Source of the DNA: Saprolegnia diclina VS20
Taxonomy: Eukaryota > Oomycota > Saprolegniomycetes > Saprolegniales > Saprolegniaceae
Direction of reading: 5' to 3'
Assembly: GCF_000281045.1 (NCBI RefSeq)
Contig: NW_008246068.1
Coordinates: 1,361,333 to 1,425,332, forward strand
DNA: 64,000 nucleotides
Shown here: positions 29,072 to 40,051 of the stretch, in pieces
Numbering within the stretch: the stretch's first letter is position 1
Layout: the number at the start of each line of letters is the position of its first letter
The notes under the pieces: model-generated
Seen by the model: the letters and a program-made list of their open reading frames with translations, nothing else
Database searches by the model: none
Told to the model about the DNA's origin: nothing
Made by a program: the position numbers and the translations under genes

Positions 29072-31862
29072 ATGCAGCGGCGCAAGAGCAGCAAGCGCAG
29101 CGCGCCCGCGGCCATGGCCTACTCGTTGGAGGAGGCGACGTGCAAGGGCCCGATCACATGGGCGGATCCCGTTCTCGCCGTGCTTCTGGCGACGACGCTG
29201 GGCGTGTATGGCGCGACCTTGTATCCGAGCGTCGCGGGCGGTGATAGCGGGGAGCTGCTGGCCGAAGCGTGCCACTTGGGCGTGGCCCATCCCCCTGGGT
29301 ACCCGCTCTACAGCATGTTGAACCATGTCGTGATGCAGTTGCTGCCTGGTGGCCCGTCCAAGGCCTGGCGTGCCAACGCCTTCTCCGCGGGTACTTGTTG
29401 AGGCATGCTTCTTCAACCCAACTGACCCACCCATAGCGTGCGACGGCCTGTGTGCGATATACATCTACTGGTCGACGCTGCTTTGGCTTCCGCGGTACTA
29501 CGATGTATGGATGGTGCGCTGCGCGGGTGCAACTGCGGCGGTACCAAGCCTCTCGTGATGACCTACGATTCCATCTGCGCACTGGGTGCAAATTTGTAGA
29601 TCGGCTTTGCGCTCAGCCCGCTTGTCTGGACGTACGCAGTTGGCGCCGAGGTTTTTTCGCTCAACAATGCGTTCGCTGGCGCGCTTCTCTACGTCCTCCT
29701 TCGCTTTGCAACAGTGTCATCGCCGTGGCCACTCGCCTACGTTGGCGCCATTCTCTGCGGCCTCGCGCTCACCAACCAGCACACGATCGTGCTCTTTGAG
29801 CTGCCGCTGATTCCGTGGGTTCTGTGGACACTGCGCGCGACGCTGAGCCTGCGACGACTCGGGCTCCTTTGTCTTTGCTTTCTCGTCGGCCTCGCCCCGT
29901 ACGCCCCAATGACACTCTCTCGTCACCCGCTCGATTCTGGGTGTAGGTATGTGTACTTGCCGTTGACGTCCTTTCTGCAGCCGCAGCCCGGGTCGTGGGG
30001 CGACGTCACTTCCTTCAGCGGCTTTGTCCACCACCTTCGGCGGGGCGGTACATGTGCATGAATAGGCCAACATGGTCGACATCCATGGTCGTAGACTATG
30101 GCACGTTCCGCCTTTTCTCGACCGAGAAGGAGACCGAAGGACTCTACGAACGCCTCGTGCTCTACTTTGCCGACCTCGTCCAGCGCGAGGTACACCGTTG
30201 CTGCTCTACGTTCTTAGTTTGCACATGCGACATGCACACAGGGCAGCTATGTCGTGGCGCCGTTGGCCGTCGTTGGCTGCGTCGCGTCGCTCCGCCACGC
30301 GGCTGGGCCGGTCGTGCTCGCCATGTACCTCGTGTACATACTTGGTTTCCACGCGCTCGCGAATCTCCCGCTCACCGAAGGACTTCTCTACGGCGTGCAC
30401 ATGCGCTTTTGGCAGCAGCCCAACGTCCTGGCGTTCACGTATGCGGGCGTCGGACTCGGCACTCTCTTGCAGGCCCTGCCGACGCGGCCGACGTGGCGGC
30501 TTGCGATTGGTGCAACGTGCGCCGTGGGCGCGGGGGTCGGGCAATACCTTCGCTGGCACGACCTCTGCGACCAAAGCAGCGCTTCGTACGACACGATCCA
30601 AAACGTCAAGTTGATATATTGATGGACCGTCTAGGTACATTGCGCAGTACGCCAAGGCGCTTCTGGCCCCGCTCCCAAAGAATGCACTCGTACTGATCAA
30701 CTACGACTTGCAGTGGACGTCGATGCGGTACCTTACACGCTGCGAAGGCTACCGGTACAGTGCAACGATTTCCTGTATCCAGAGACAGAAACTCGATTTA
30801 GACCGGACCTCACGATCATCAACCTCTCGATGATGACGTATGCGTGGTTTGGCACCAAGCACACACAGTACCCGGAGCTAATTTTTCCTGGCTCACACCT
30901 CGTGCCGGCGTCGGCCTCGGTACCTCTACCTTCTTGAATCCGAATGACGAAGCTACTGTCACCAGCAAAATGGCGGGTTCAGCTTGTTGCAACTGCTCAA
31001 CGCCAACGCCAAGCGCTATCGCAAGGCCGGCATCTACCTCGGCGGCCAGCTCAACTACAAGGATACCGACCTCTTGCGCGCGTACACGTTCGTACCGCAC
31101 GGCCTCCTCGACAAGGTAATTTGCATGGCTTCATCTCGGACGTCAATGCATAACAAACCGGCAGCTGCACAAGTCGTCGCAACCCGTGTACCGCCGCCTC
31201 GAGACGTGGCATGCGCAAATGACCGCGACGCTCCGTGTCGTCCATCGCCACCTGCCGTCGCTGCCACCGCCGTCCCGCTACAACGACGAGACGTGGGAGT
31301 GGACCATCGTACGTCGACTAACTAAAGCTGTCGACTCAGTGGAGCGCGTTAGGCGCGCGACTACCACATGAAGAAGCTTTCGCTAGCGACCTTTCTCTTG
31401 GACGAGACGATCAAGGCCAATGGCTCCATCGCTTGGCTCGCCGAGGCGGCCAAGCCCATGGAGCATTCGCTCCTCTTTGAGCCAAAGCAGTTCTGGACCG
31501 ACGACCTCCTCAAGAACCTCGTAATAACGTCTTCATGGCGGCGGGACCCACGTCAAAGGTGTAGGGTCTCGCCTACGCCTACATCGTCAAGTCCCCAGAG
31601 ACGTTTCCGGCCGAGGCGACGGACGTGCTCTTGCCGCACGTTGGTGCAAGCGTGTCGGATGCAACCAAGTACGCTTCTGCCTCTGAGGGTAGAGCTCGAG
31701 TGAACGTGTAGTTGGAAGGACCGCGCGAGTGCGCGCATGTTGGAAGTATGGCACATGTGGCTGCAGCTGCCGTCGGCCAAGCGCGATCCAGGCTACGCGG
31801 CCATTCAAGGCATTGTCGGTCAGTTCCTCCCGTCGTCAGCTGGGCACACGCCATCAACATAA
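29072..31862 (+). CDS. TMEM260: TMEM260-like protein O-mannosyltransferase
   Basis: I read 13 exons with 12 short introns; the stop TAA is at 31860-31862. N-terminal hallmarks match the TMEM260/DUF2723 family: GGDSGELLAEACHLGVAHPP then GYPLYSML, and VGAEVFSLNNAFAGALL. Several membrane helices follow, then LAPYVYLPLTSF restored by removing a 48-bp in-frame intron, DYGTFRLFSTEKETEGL, and a lumenal C-terminal region (PDLTIINLSMMTYAWF, GGFSLLQLLN, ARDYHMKKL). The human protein is an ER O-mannosyltransferase for IPT/TIG domains of plexins and related receptors. The oomycete substrate is not known. The gene ends 15 bp before the convergent eIF2B alpha stop. Confidence 0.85.
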
Positions 31863-31877
31863 GCGAGCGAGCGACCT

Positions 31878-32831
31878 TTATTGATAGAGCTTGATGAGTT
31901 CGTCCGAGACGGCCGACGGCGTGAGGACACCGAGGTCCGTAAAGAGGAGCGAGATGTAGTGGGGCGGCGTGTAGTCGCAGGACGGGCTACCGACCGTGAG
32001 GTTGGCCTGCGCCGTCGTCTTGGGCCGGCACGCGCACGCCGGGAGGTTGCTCATGTCGTCCTTGCGGCTGTGGGGAAAGTCGCTCTGGTTGAGCGGGTAG
32101 AGACGCGCAAACTTGTAGCTCTCGGCCGCCACGTAAAACGGCTTCTTCATCGCATGCGCGATCATGGCGGCCGAGAAGGTCCCGATCTTGTTGACAATGC
32201 CGCCGTTCTCGACGACGCCTTCGGCGCCGACAATCACCATGTCGACCTTCTCCATGTAGTAGCCCATGGCGGCGTCGACGATGACGGTCGTGGGGATGCC
32301 CGCCTTGGAGAGCACCTCGGCCGTCTTGTAGCCGGCGCCGTTCGGGCGGCCTTCGGTCACGAGCACCGAAAAGTGCTTGGTCTTGGCGGCCTGGAGGAGG
32401 AGACCGGTCACGACGCGCGACGCGCCGTGCGTCAGCACCTGCATGCCGTCGCGCACAAAGTTGTGGCCAAGGTCGGCGATGCGCTTCCGGCTCAAAAGCG
32501 ACGTCTCGGCAAAGAGCTTGCCGCGGTCGATGAGCTGGCTCTTGCACTGGTCAAAGTCGTCAAACTCGAGGAAGCAGCGCGTGACGTAGCGCAGGAAGAG
32601 CTGGCACACGGCCGTGACAGAGATGGACGAGAGCGCCTGCGTCGGCGCCGGCCCGTCGGCGGCCGCCTTGAGCTGCGCCGCCGCTTCCGTGAGCGCGCTC
32701 TCGATCTCCATCATCGTGCTCGCGCTCGAGCGCTGGACGACGCCCGTGAGCGCCTTGATGACGGCCACCGCGATCGCCGAGTCGGGGTCCTGGAGGTACG
32801 CCAAGAAGTCGTCGACCACCTTGGTGCTCAT
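31878..32831 (-). CDS. EIF2B1: eIF2B subunit alpha
   Basis: One exon of 317 aa (human 305) starting at the ATG 32831-32829 (MSTKVVDDFLAYLQDPDSA). Matches along the length: FLRYVTRCFLEFDDFDQCKS, GHNFVRDGMQVLTHGASRVV, LVTEGRPNGAGYKTAEVL, and VIVGAEGVVENGGIVNKIGT, the hallmark of the eIF2B alpha/beta/delta fold. The C-terminus reads PPHYISLLFTDLGVLTPSAV. This regulatory subunit senses phosphorylated eIF2 alpha in the complex whose catalytic epsilon subunit is encoded at 8557-10731. Confidence 0.95.
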   Translation of the reverse strand: MSTKVVDDFLAYLQDPDSAIAVAVIKALTGVVQRSSASTMMEIESALTEAAAQLKAAADGPAPTQALSSISVTAVCQLFLRYVTRCFLEFDDFDQCKSQLIDRGKLFAETSLLSRKRIADLGHNFVRDGMQVLTHGASRVVTGLLLQAAKTKHFSVLVTEGRPNGAGYKTAEVLSKAGIPTTVIVDAAMGYYMEKVDMVIVGAEGVVENGGIVNKIGTFSAAMIAHAMKKPFYVAAESYKFARLYPLNQSDFPHSRKDDMSNLPACACRPKTTAQANLTVGSPSCDYTPPHYISLLFTDLGVLTPSAVSDELIKLYQ

Positions 32832-33613
32832 GGCGACTGTGCGGAAATTGCAACTGGCCACAAGACCAATAATCGAATATGTCGTACCCCGGGGTACGCA
32901 TTTCAAAACCAGTGCAAATTACACGATTTAATATTCTGTTTCAAGCCTTTCCCGATTCACGACCCAGAAGGCAGTGCGAGAAGACCGACACGGGTCCTAG
33001 GTCCTACACGCTCATAGAGAGAGAGCCATCGTATACACCCACGTTCTATTACACGATCCAATCAGCACCATCGTGACCGATCGACAAACAGTGTATGGAC
33101 CCAACCGCTGGATGCAACAGAAACGCTGAACGACGAGGAGGCAACGAGGAGGCCCAAGCCTACACCAAAGTATACACCACGATCACTCTGTCTACAAACT
33201 ACAAGACGAGTCCTCAGGCGAGGCGCGCAGCCGAATCGGCCCCAGTAACCTTACGGCATCGCCCTGCGATCTGGGCCAAGGACTACATTTGCCCTTGGAC
33301 TCGGACTGCGGCGCTCGACCCGAGAATCTCGCAAGCGCGCAATTTACTGCAGTGGTTTCTACGGGAAAGGATGCCAAAATTGTTGACGTTTCTGCATGGC
33401 ACTGGCCCTTTCGTCGACCCGACTGCGAAATTCCGTTTTCCCCGAAGCAAGATCATCGGTGAGGAGTTGAGCGCTGCTCTTCAAGGAAGAGAACGGGTGG
33501 CTTTTGTCGGTGGCCACACGCAAGGATACAGACGATATACGAATCTTAACGCGGCGAATGCACCAAAGCTGTTGCGTCAGCGCTGCTGTGCTTGCTATTG
33601 CACGTCGGCTTCA
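32832..33613. other. intergenic region, no gene recognised
   Basis: Roughly 780 bp between the eIF2B alpha start and the 3' end of the VPS9 gene. Open frames exist on both strands (for example plus 33095-33700), but their composition and lack of conserved blocks do not support a gene. Confidence 0.35.
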
Positions 33614-36268
33614 CTAAATGCGAGCGACGTGAGGCAGTCGGGCGACGCCAAGTGTTCGAGGGCCGCTACACAATCCATATACATCCATGCCAAAGCTTGA
33701 AAGATTGATACCTTCGTACGACGCGAGGTAGTAGCCGTTCTGGCCAATGCGCTTCTCGGGGTCGCAGAGAACGTTGAGGGCTTGGAGCAAGACGACGGGG
33801 TGTGCGAGGCGGCTCTGGACGATCACGTACATAAATACGGGCAAAAAGTCGTCCCCGCTCAAAACATCAGCGCCATCGTGCTCTTCCTGGTACACAATGT
33901 GCACGAGCATCGCGGCCTCGACGAGCCTCCGGTGCTTATCGAGCGGCAGCGTCATCGCGTCGATGTCCCGGAGCGTCTCGATCGGCCGCGCCCACGAGCT
34001 CACGCTAAGACGGTGCAGCGGGATCCCGAAAAAGCTCTGCGGTTTGGCGCGAAGTGCGTTCATGTGGCCTACAATCACGCGCTCGCGGTCGGCGACAGAC
34101 GACTGGAGGCGCGAGAGGAGCGGCGTGAGCACCGGAATGCACACCATCTCTTCGACTTCGTGTCGAATGGCGTCCGATATCCACTCGTTCAGCACATCGT
34201 CGTCGTCGGGCGGCGACGGAAGAAGCGCCTTCATGTCGTGGAAGCGGTGGTCGAGCATGTACGACTGGACGTTGTCGAGACAGTCGCCAAGATCCTCGAG
34301 CGACTCGATGGCCATCTTCTTGAGGACTTTGCCTTCGGGCGTCGTGCCGTCGTTGAGGACGTGGAAGGCGTAGACACGAAGCACGCGCGTCCACGGGAGC
34401 GTCGTCTTGCTGCTGAGCGTCGACGGCGACGGGAGGTTGAGAAATGACTGCAGCATCTGCAGCGCCGTCGCCCGGTCGCTCGTGAGAGGCGACGGCGTCA
34501 CGAGCGACGCGACCAGCCGCAAATAGGCTTCGAGCAGCGGCTGGCGCTGCGACGCAAGACGCCAATCTTCCTTCTTGGCGACCGCGTGCCGAGTTGGAAA
34601 GGGAAAGGCGCTCACGCGCGCCGAGAGCGGGCTCAGCTACGAGACATGATAGAGATGAGACAACTTGACGGGCAGCGTACCTTGCGGTGGAGCTTGTGGA
34701 GCTCACGGAACCGCTTGCGCGTGACAACGACGACGCCCGTCTCGAGGTCGTTGGTGCGAATCTCATACTCCTACGTACAGAGTGAGCGTCGAGTGCGGGC
34801 AACGACGAGCTTGCCGTGTGCTGTCCGACGAGCATTGTCTTGATGATGCGGATCGAGAGCGCTTGGCGAAGGCCTACGCAGCGTCAAGCAGTGGTCGTTG
34901 CGTCGCCGGTGGTACCTTTGGCCTTGAGCACAAGCCCGTTCCACTCATGGTCGGTGATCGTCTCGGCGTTCATGTTGACCGACGTGTCCATGAGCTACAT
35001 CCATACTTACTACATGGTGCTTGTAGGAGGTCGTGTACCATTTTCGAAGGCTGCATCTTGCGCAGGATGAGCGACCGCAGCGTCTCGAGCTCTTGGCTGC
35101 TAATGAGTCCGTTGCGGTAGAGAACGCTCGCCTTGGAGAGGCAGTCGAGGACGCGGTGCGGTTCGCGGGTGCGAATTCGGTCTTCCGCGCCGACAATATC
35201 GAGTTTGCTTCGCTGCACACACATTACAGTGTATTTCTGACGCCACGAGGTACCTTGATGATTGTGAGCTGGCTAAACAGTGTATCGGTGCGCGATTTCG
35301 GGCGCGTCTTCTTCTGCCGCAGCACCTCGGGGTTCGCGTTTGGATCCACAAACGCCATTCGCGCCTAAGACAAAGTACATACAGGCGCACTACGTACGCG
35401 GCTACCTCGGGACCGTCGGTCGGCGGCGGCTTGGCCTCGTCGTCGTCGCTCATGACGCGAACAAACTCCTTGCCGTAGATCGTCCCGTCGTCTTCGGCGA
35501 TCGTCGACGGGAGTGGGAGCAGCGACCGCGACGAGGCCATGTCAAAGTCGTCGATGCTCTCGCGGCCCGCGTCCTCGACGTCCGTGTCGACGTCGCCCTC
35601 GGCGTCGAGGTAGCCCGGTACCTGCTTCGTATATGAGCTCAGTGCGAATATGGCGACGGAAACAACGCACACGGAGAAAGTCATCGGGGATCGGGTGCTT
35701 GGGGGTGTACTGGAGGTGCTTTGGCGGCTCGTAGAAGCTCAGTCGCTTGGACGCTTCTTCCTCTTCTTCCTCCATGCGCAGTACGGTCGTGATCGCGTCG
35801 TCGATGACATACTCTAAAGCATCCGATCATCATGATGGGTGGCAAGACGATGCACTGTATGGTACCATGCGCCTCGAGGATCGTCCGCAGCGAATCTTCC
35901 TCCCAGGATGGGAAGATGGACGTCAGCATGGCCAGGCAGCGCGCGATGATGGCCTCGCGCGACTCGGTCGATGATCCGCTCATCGACTCGGTTCGCTTGC
36001 GCGTGGCCGACTTGATATGGTCGCTCGACGAGCGCATCCACGGCGGCAGCAGAAGCTTGGCCTTCGCCTTGGCTTCCTCGGCCTTGCTCATCATGCGTCT
36101 TGCCTCGCCGGGGCGGAAGGCCATGCTAAGGAGCGACTCGATTTGGTCGATGGCCAATTCGGGCGCAGACTCGCTCTGCAGGTTGCCGACTGACGATAAA
36201 AAGACGGTAAAATGAAACGTTTCCGGAAAAATGCCGTAAAACACGCTGCGTGAGCCAGTTTGAGCCAT
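33614..36268 (-). CDS. CUE-PX-VPS9 domain protein (predicted Rab5-type GEF)
   Basis: A multi-exon minus gene. Domains in order: a CUE-like ubiquitin-binding domain (AMLTSIFPSWEEDSL, then RTILEAHEYVIDDAI across an intron), an acidic linker, a PX domain (SIRIIKTMLVGQHT then EYEIRTNDLETGVVV and KRFRELHKLHRK), and a C-terminal VPS9 domain (EEHDGADVLSGDDFLPVFMY, IGQNGYYLASYEGINLSSF). VPS9 domains activate Rab5-family GTPases; PX and CUE would target phosphoinositide- and ubiquitin-marked endosomes. The intron between VGQHT and EYEI (34771-34814) is best read as GC-AG. The 5' end is uncertain: an ATG at 36268 is used, and another at 36295 overlaps the divergent gene's ATG. The last codons are also uncertain. 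Confidence 0.8.
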
Positions 36269-36293
36269 TTGCAAGGAGCCTCTACGACTGGCC

Positions 36294-37347
36294 ATGACGA
36301 CGGAAGAAGCGATCGTCCGCGCCCGCATCGCAGCGCTCAAGAACGTCATCGCCGCCCGCGAAGGCGGCGCCGCAATGGTGCGCGCCGTGCCCAAGTACAC
36401 TCGGCCGAGCGCCTACCCGCGGCCAGCATACGCGCCGTACCAGCCGCGCCGGCCGTTGCCAAAGTCCCGCAACTTGACGTGGAAGGCGCCGGACGCGTCG
36501 CCGCCTGCTCCAGCGGTCCATGTGCGATCGATTCGTGATCCTTGTTGCGACGATGTCTCATGATGGCATCTGGCCTAGGCGGTGGCTCCGTTGCCGTACT
36601 GCCTCCCTCTTGCCGCGACGGCGTGCCCGACATCATCGCTCTGTGTAGGTCGCCGAGCCAGAATTACAACACGTCCAACAGCACCGCGCCAGCTGCCGTC
36701 AAGCCGCGAAGCGCATTCACCGTTTCGCCGTACGCGCCTCCAAGGTCGTCGCGGTGTGCGAATGCGTGTCTTCCTTGTAGGTCGCCAGCCTCGGCGACCA
36801 CGCGCACCGAGTACTGCCGCTACTACACTCGCTTTGGTACGATTCCGCTTGCGCTACCTCGTTGCGACGATGTGCCATTAGGCGTCTGCAACAAGCAGAA
36901 CGCATGCCCGTTCATCCACGACAGCCGCAAGGTGGCCGTGTGCCGCAAGTTTCTTCGCGGCGAATGCGACGATGCGGCGTGCACGCTGTCACATGTCCGC
37001 GACCAGGTAGATCGCATCTCGTCCTTGCTGGCGCTCACGCGACGTAGAACAAGATGCCAGTGTGTACACGCTTCCTAAAGGGGGTGTGCACACGGGAGGA
37101 CTGCCCATTCCGGCACGTCAACGTCAGCCGTGACGCTGCGATCTGCGATGCGTTTGTGCGGGGCTACTGCCCCGACGGCGCCGACTGCCGCATGAAGCAC
37201 GAGCTGCCAAAGAGCAGCAAGTCGTTTGGCGGCGAGGCGCTGGTTGGCCACGTCGCGCCGGCATCGCCCGTCGATGCCGCGCCGACGACCGAACCAGCGC
37301 TCTCGATCCGGCCCACGATTCGGTTCCAGCCGCGGGTAGCGCCGTGA
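36294..37347 (+). CDS. ZC3H3: CCCH zinc-finger protein, ZC3H3-like
   Basis: Several exons; the start ATG is at 36294 (MTTEEAIVRARIAALKNVIA). An N-terminal basic region contains KSRNLTWKAP, resembling the KLVWRRP segment of ZC3H3. Four CCCH fingers follow after splicing: YCRYYTRFGVCNKQNACPFI, VCRKFLRGECDDAACTLSH, VCTRFLKGVCTREDCPFRH and ICDAFVRGYCPDGADCRMKH. Spacing and wording match ZC3H3, which couples polyadenylation with mRNA export in the nucleus. Introns near 36782-36815, 36839-36883 and 37008-37048 fit the frame; the first intron (about 36520-36650) is less certain. The stop lies 16 bp from the convergent gene at 37364. Confidence 0.82.
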
Positions 37348-37363
37348 GGAGCATCTACGAGTT

Positions 37364-37881
37364 CTAGTCTTTTTGTGTTAATGCATGCTGCGGTTTTGCC
37401 ACGTTTCGATTACTGTGTTCGCGCGACTGGACCCGCTTGGCCGTCGCCGTCAGCGCGCGCTGCAAGCTCGTTGCGTCGACGCCGCGCCCGATCGTATTGA
37501 TCAGCAGCCGCGTCCGCGCTTTGCCCGCGCCCGACTTGGAGGGCTCGACCACGAGCTTGACCTTTTGCCGCGTCATTGGCACTGACCTGGCCGTAGGCTT
37601 GGCGTCGGATTTGCGCTGGAGCTTGGCTCGGACACGGTCGGCCATGCTGGGCTCTGGGGCACTCGGGCCCTCTACACATCGGTAAGCGAGGCCTCTGGAT
37701 GCGTCGCACCTGTCTCGGGCGGCAGGAGACGTGTGTTTGGACGCTCTGGTACGGAGGTAGTGTGGGCATGGGCGGCAGTGGTAGCATCGTCATCGGCGTC
37801 CTCATGCGTTGACGATGCTAGCAGAGCCGTCGGCTCGTCGCGCTCGAGGATGCGCTGGCGCCGGCGGCCTTGGTATGCCAT
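37364..37881 (-). CDS. small basic protein of unknown function
   Basis: Two minus-strand open stretches probably form one gene: 37881-37672 (MAYQGRRRQRILERDEPTAL...) and 37645-37364 (MADRVRAKLQRKSDAKPTAR..., ending with HALTQKD). A GT-AG intron of ~30 bp between them is possible but short, so they could instead be separate genes. The protein would be ~160 aa, Arg/Lys-rich, with an acidic DADDD patch. No domain recognised. Tail-to-tail with the ZC3H3-like gene. Confidence 0.45.
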
Positions 37882-38333
37882 GCGGAACTGGGATTGCAAT
37901 ACTGTGAGAAAAATATAAATCATTTATTTATACAATATATCAAATACAAGAGACGTACTCCGCCTGCTTCTTTCCCCCGCAGGCTGCTGTAGCGAGCCTC
38001 TCACGTAGGTACACGACCGTCTCTGCACACAAGAATACCGTCTCGTACAAGGACGCACGTACCTCGCGCGAGGTGCGCGCCGTGTGTCGAATGGTCGTAC
38101 TCCACCCACGACTGTGTTCAAGTTGAAGTGTCTGTGTGCACGCCACCTAAGGCTGGGTCTGCAGGTGACGTCGACCCATAGTTGGGTGTTTTTCAAATAC
38201 GCCATGTATCGGATTCGATATGGAATTCCAGAGGTATGTATCTCGACCAATGATTGGACCTTTGGCCAACCACTGGCCAGCAGTCTTATTGGAGTCGGCC
38301 TCAAACTTCAAGAAGCACCCGCGCCCGCCCAAG
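37882..38333. promoter_or_regulatory. divergent promoter region before UTP15
   Basis: No gene. CCAAT (38247-38251) and ATTGG (38253-38257) form the palindromic CCAATGATTGG, 76 bp before the UTP15 ATG. AT-rich sequence lies at 37905-37950. Confidence 0.45.
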
Positions 38334-39860
38334 ATGGAGTTCAAGAAGCTGCCCTTGAAGCACTTCCCGACGGCGACCAAGCAGTCGTCGCCGGAGAAGA
38401 CGTACTGGACCAAGCTCCGTGCGCCGACGGAGCTGCCGCAGGTCGCGGCAGTCACCTGCATTGATGCGAGCCCGGTCGCGCCCTTTGACTTTGCGGCCGC
38501 GACCTCGACGCGCGTCCAGCTCTACGGCACGAGTAACAACGACGTCAAGAAGACGTTTTCGCGCTTCCATGACGTCGTGTACTCGGCGTCTTTTCGCAGC
38601 GACGGAAAGCTCCTCGTGACGGGCAATGCCAACAGCCAAGTCGCGGTCCTCGACGTTGGCTCGCGCACGGTGCTGCGTAACCTCAACGGCCACAAGGGCG
38701 CCGTCCGCGCGGCCAAGTTCTCGAACGACAACGTGCACATCTTCTCGGCCTCGGATGACAAGACGTGCCGGCTCTGGGACCTCGCGACCGGGTCGCCCGT
38801 CGCGGTCTACGGCGAACACACGGATTACGTCCGCGTCTGCGCGCCGCACCCGACGTCAACCAACGTCTGGGCGTCGGCGTCGTACGATCACACGGTCAAG
38901 CTCTGGGACACGCGCAGCGCGAACCCCAAGTCGACGCTGTCGATGGACCACGGGTCGCCGGTCGAGGCGTGCGTCATGCTGCCGGGCGGCAACCTCCTCA
39001 TCTCGGCGGGCTCGAACGAAATCAAGGTCTGGGACCTCCTCACGGGCGGGAAGCTTTTGCATTCGTTTTCTTCGCATCAGAAGACGATCACGTGCTTGGC
39101 GCTCGACGGCCAGAAGACTCGCCTTCTCTCCGGCTCGCTCGACGGCCATGTCAAGATCTACGACCTCGCATCGTACGAGGTTGTGCACGGCTTCAAGTAC
39201 AAGCAGGGTGTGCTCTCACTGGCCATGACGCCGTCCAACTCGCACCTCGCGGTCGGTACGGCCGACGGCGTCCTCACGGTCCGCAAGCGCATGGTCACAG
39301 AGGCCAACGCGATCAAGCTCGACGAAGAAGTCCCGGCGCCCCGCGGCGGCTCGTACAAGTATTTCCTGCGCGGGTCGCAGGCCAAGCCCACGGACGCTGA
39401 CCACGTCGTGACCGCGCGCCGCAACGTCCGCTGCGCGCCGTACGAGAAGGCGCTGCGTGCGTTCGACTACCGCAAGGCGCTGGACGACGCGCTCGACACG
39501 CGCGACCCGACGGTCGTTGCAAGCATGCTCGAGGAGCTCCGGCTTCGGTCGGGCTGGCACAAGGCGCTGACGTACCGCACGGAAGAGACGCTGGAGCCGC
39601 TCCTCTCGTTCTGCAACCGGTATGTGACCGACCCCAAGTACGCGCCGCTGCTCATTCGCGTCTGCACGTACCTCATCGAGCTCTACAGCCCGTTGCTGGG
39701 CACCAACCAGTCGAGCGTCGTGCTCGAAGGCCTCTTCTTCAAGCTCCAGGCCAAGATCAAGGAGGAGTTGGCGACGCAGGCCTCGATCCTCAGCGTCATG
39801 GGCATGGTCGAGTCGGTCATGACAGCACAGACGACGACGACGGCGACGACGGACGCGTAA
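38334..39860 (+). CDS. UTP15: U3 snoRNP/t-UTP protein UTP15
   Basis: One exon of 508 aa. The ATG at 38334 (MEFKKLPLKHFPTATKQSSP) is preferred because the CCAAT element lies just upstream. WD40 repeats fill the first ~300 residues (SASDDKTCRLWDLATG, SASYDHTVKLWDTRS, SAGSNEIKVWDLLTG, SGSLDGHVKIYDLAS). The C-terminal UTP15 domain is clear: YEKALRAFDYRKALDDALDT, then LEELRLRSGWHKALTYRTEE and FCNRYVTDPKYAPLL. The protein works in the t-UTP complex on pre-rRNA transcription and 18S processing in the nucleolus. Confidence 0.95.
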   Translation: MEFKKLPLKHFPTATKQSSPEKTYWTKLRAPTELPQVAAVTCIDASPVAPFDFAAATSTRVQLYGTSNNDVKKTFSRFHDVVYSASFRSDGKLLVTGNANSQVAVLDVGSRTVLRNLNGHKGAVRAAKFSNDNVHIFSASDDKTCRLWDLATGSPVAVYGEHTDYVRVCAPHPTSTNVWASASYDHTVKLWDTRSANPKSTLSMDHGSPVEACVMLPGGNLLISAGSNEIKVWDLLTGGKLLHSFSSHQKTITCLALDGQKTRLLSGSLDGHVKIYDLASYEVVHGFKYKQGVLSLAMTPSNSHLAVGTADGVLTVRKRMVTEANAIKLDEEVPAPRGGSYKYFLRGSQAKPTDADHVVTARRNVRCAPYEKALRAFDYRKALDDALDTRDPTVVASMLEELRLRSGWHKALTYRTEETLEPLLSFCNRYVTDPKYAPLLIRVCTYLIELYSPLLGTNQSSVVLEGLFFKLQAKIKEELATQASILSVMGMVESVMTAQTTTTATTDA

Positions 39861-40051
39861 ACCTCCCATATTATATAGTACTACGACCCCTCTCTCGCCG
39901 TGTCTTCCGTCACATCGCAAGGCAAGATGCTCGTCTGGTCCGTCAAAGGTGGTACGTCCGTCATGACCGGTTGCATCCTGCGTCACCATGCGTCATACAA
40001 CCACCACAGCATCATCAAGCAATTGGGCATCACATATTACGAGTCTTCTCC
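39861..40051. other. convergent spacer UTP15/SMC4
   Basis: About 190 bp between the two stops, without recognised features beyond short AT-rich sequence at 39888-39900. Confidence 0.3.

Noticed and set aside
31881-33017. 378-codon plus frame opposite eIF2B alpha
   Set aside because: A shadow of the highly conserved minus-strand gene; no domain and biased composition.
33095-33700. 201-codon plus frame between eIF2B alpha and the VPS9 gene
   Set aside because: No family, low-complexity pieces, and it overlaps the VPS9 gene's 3' end on the other strand.
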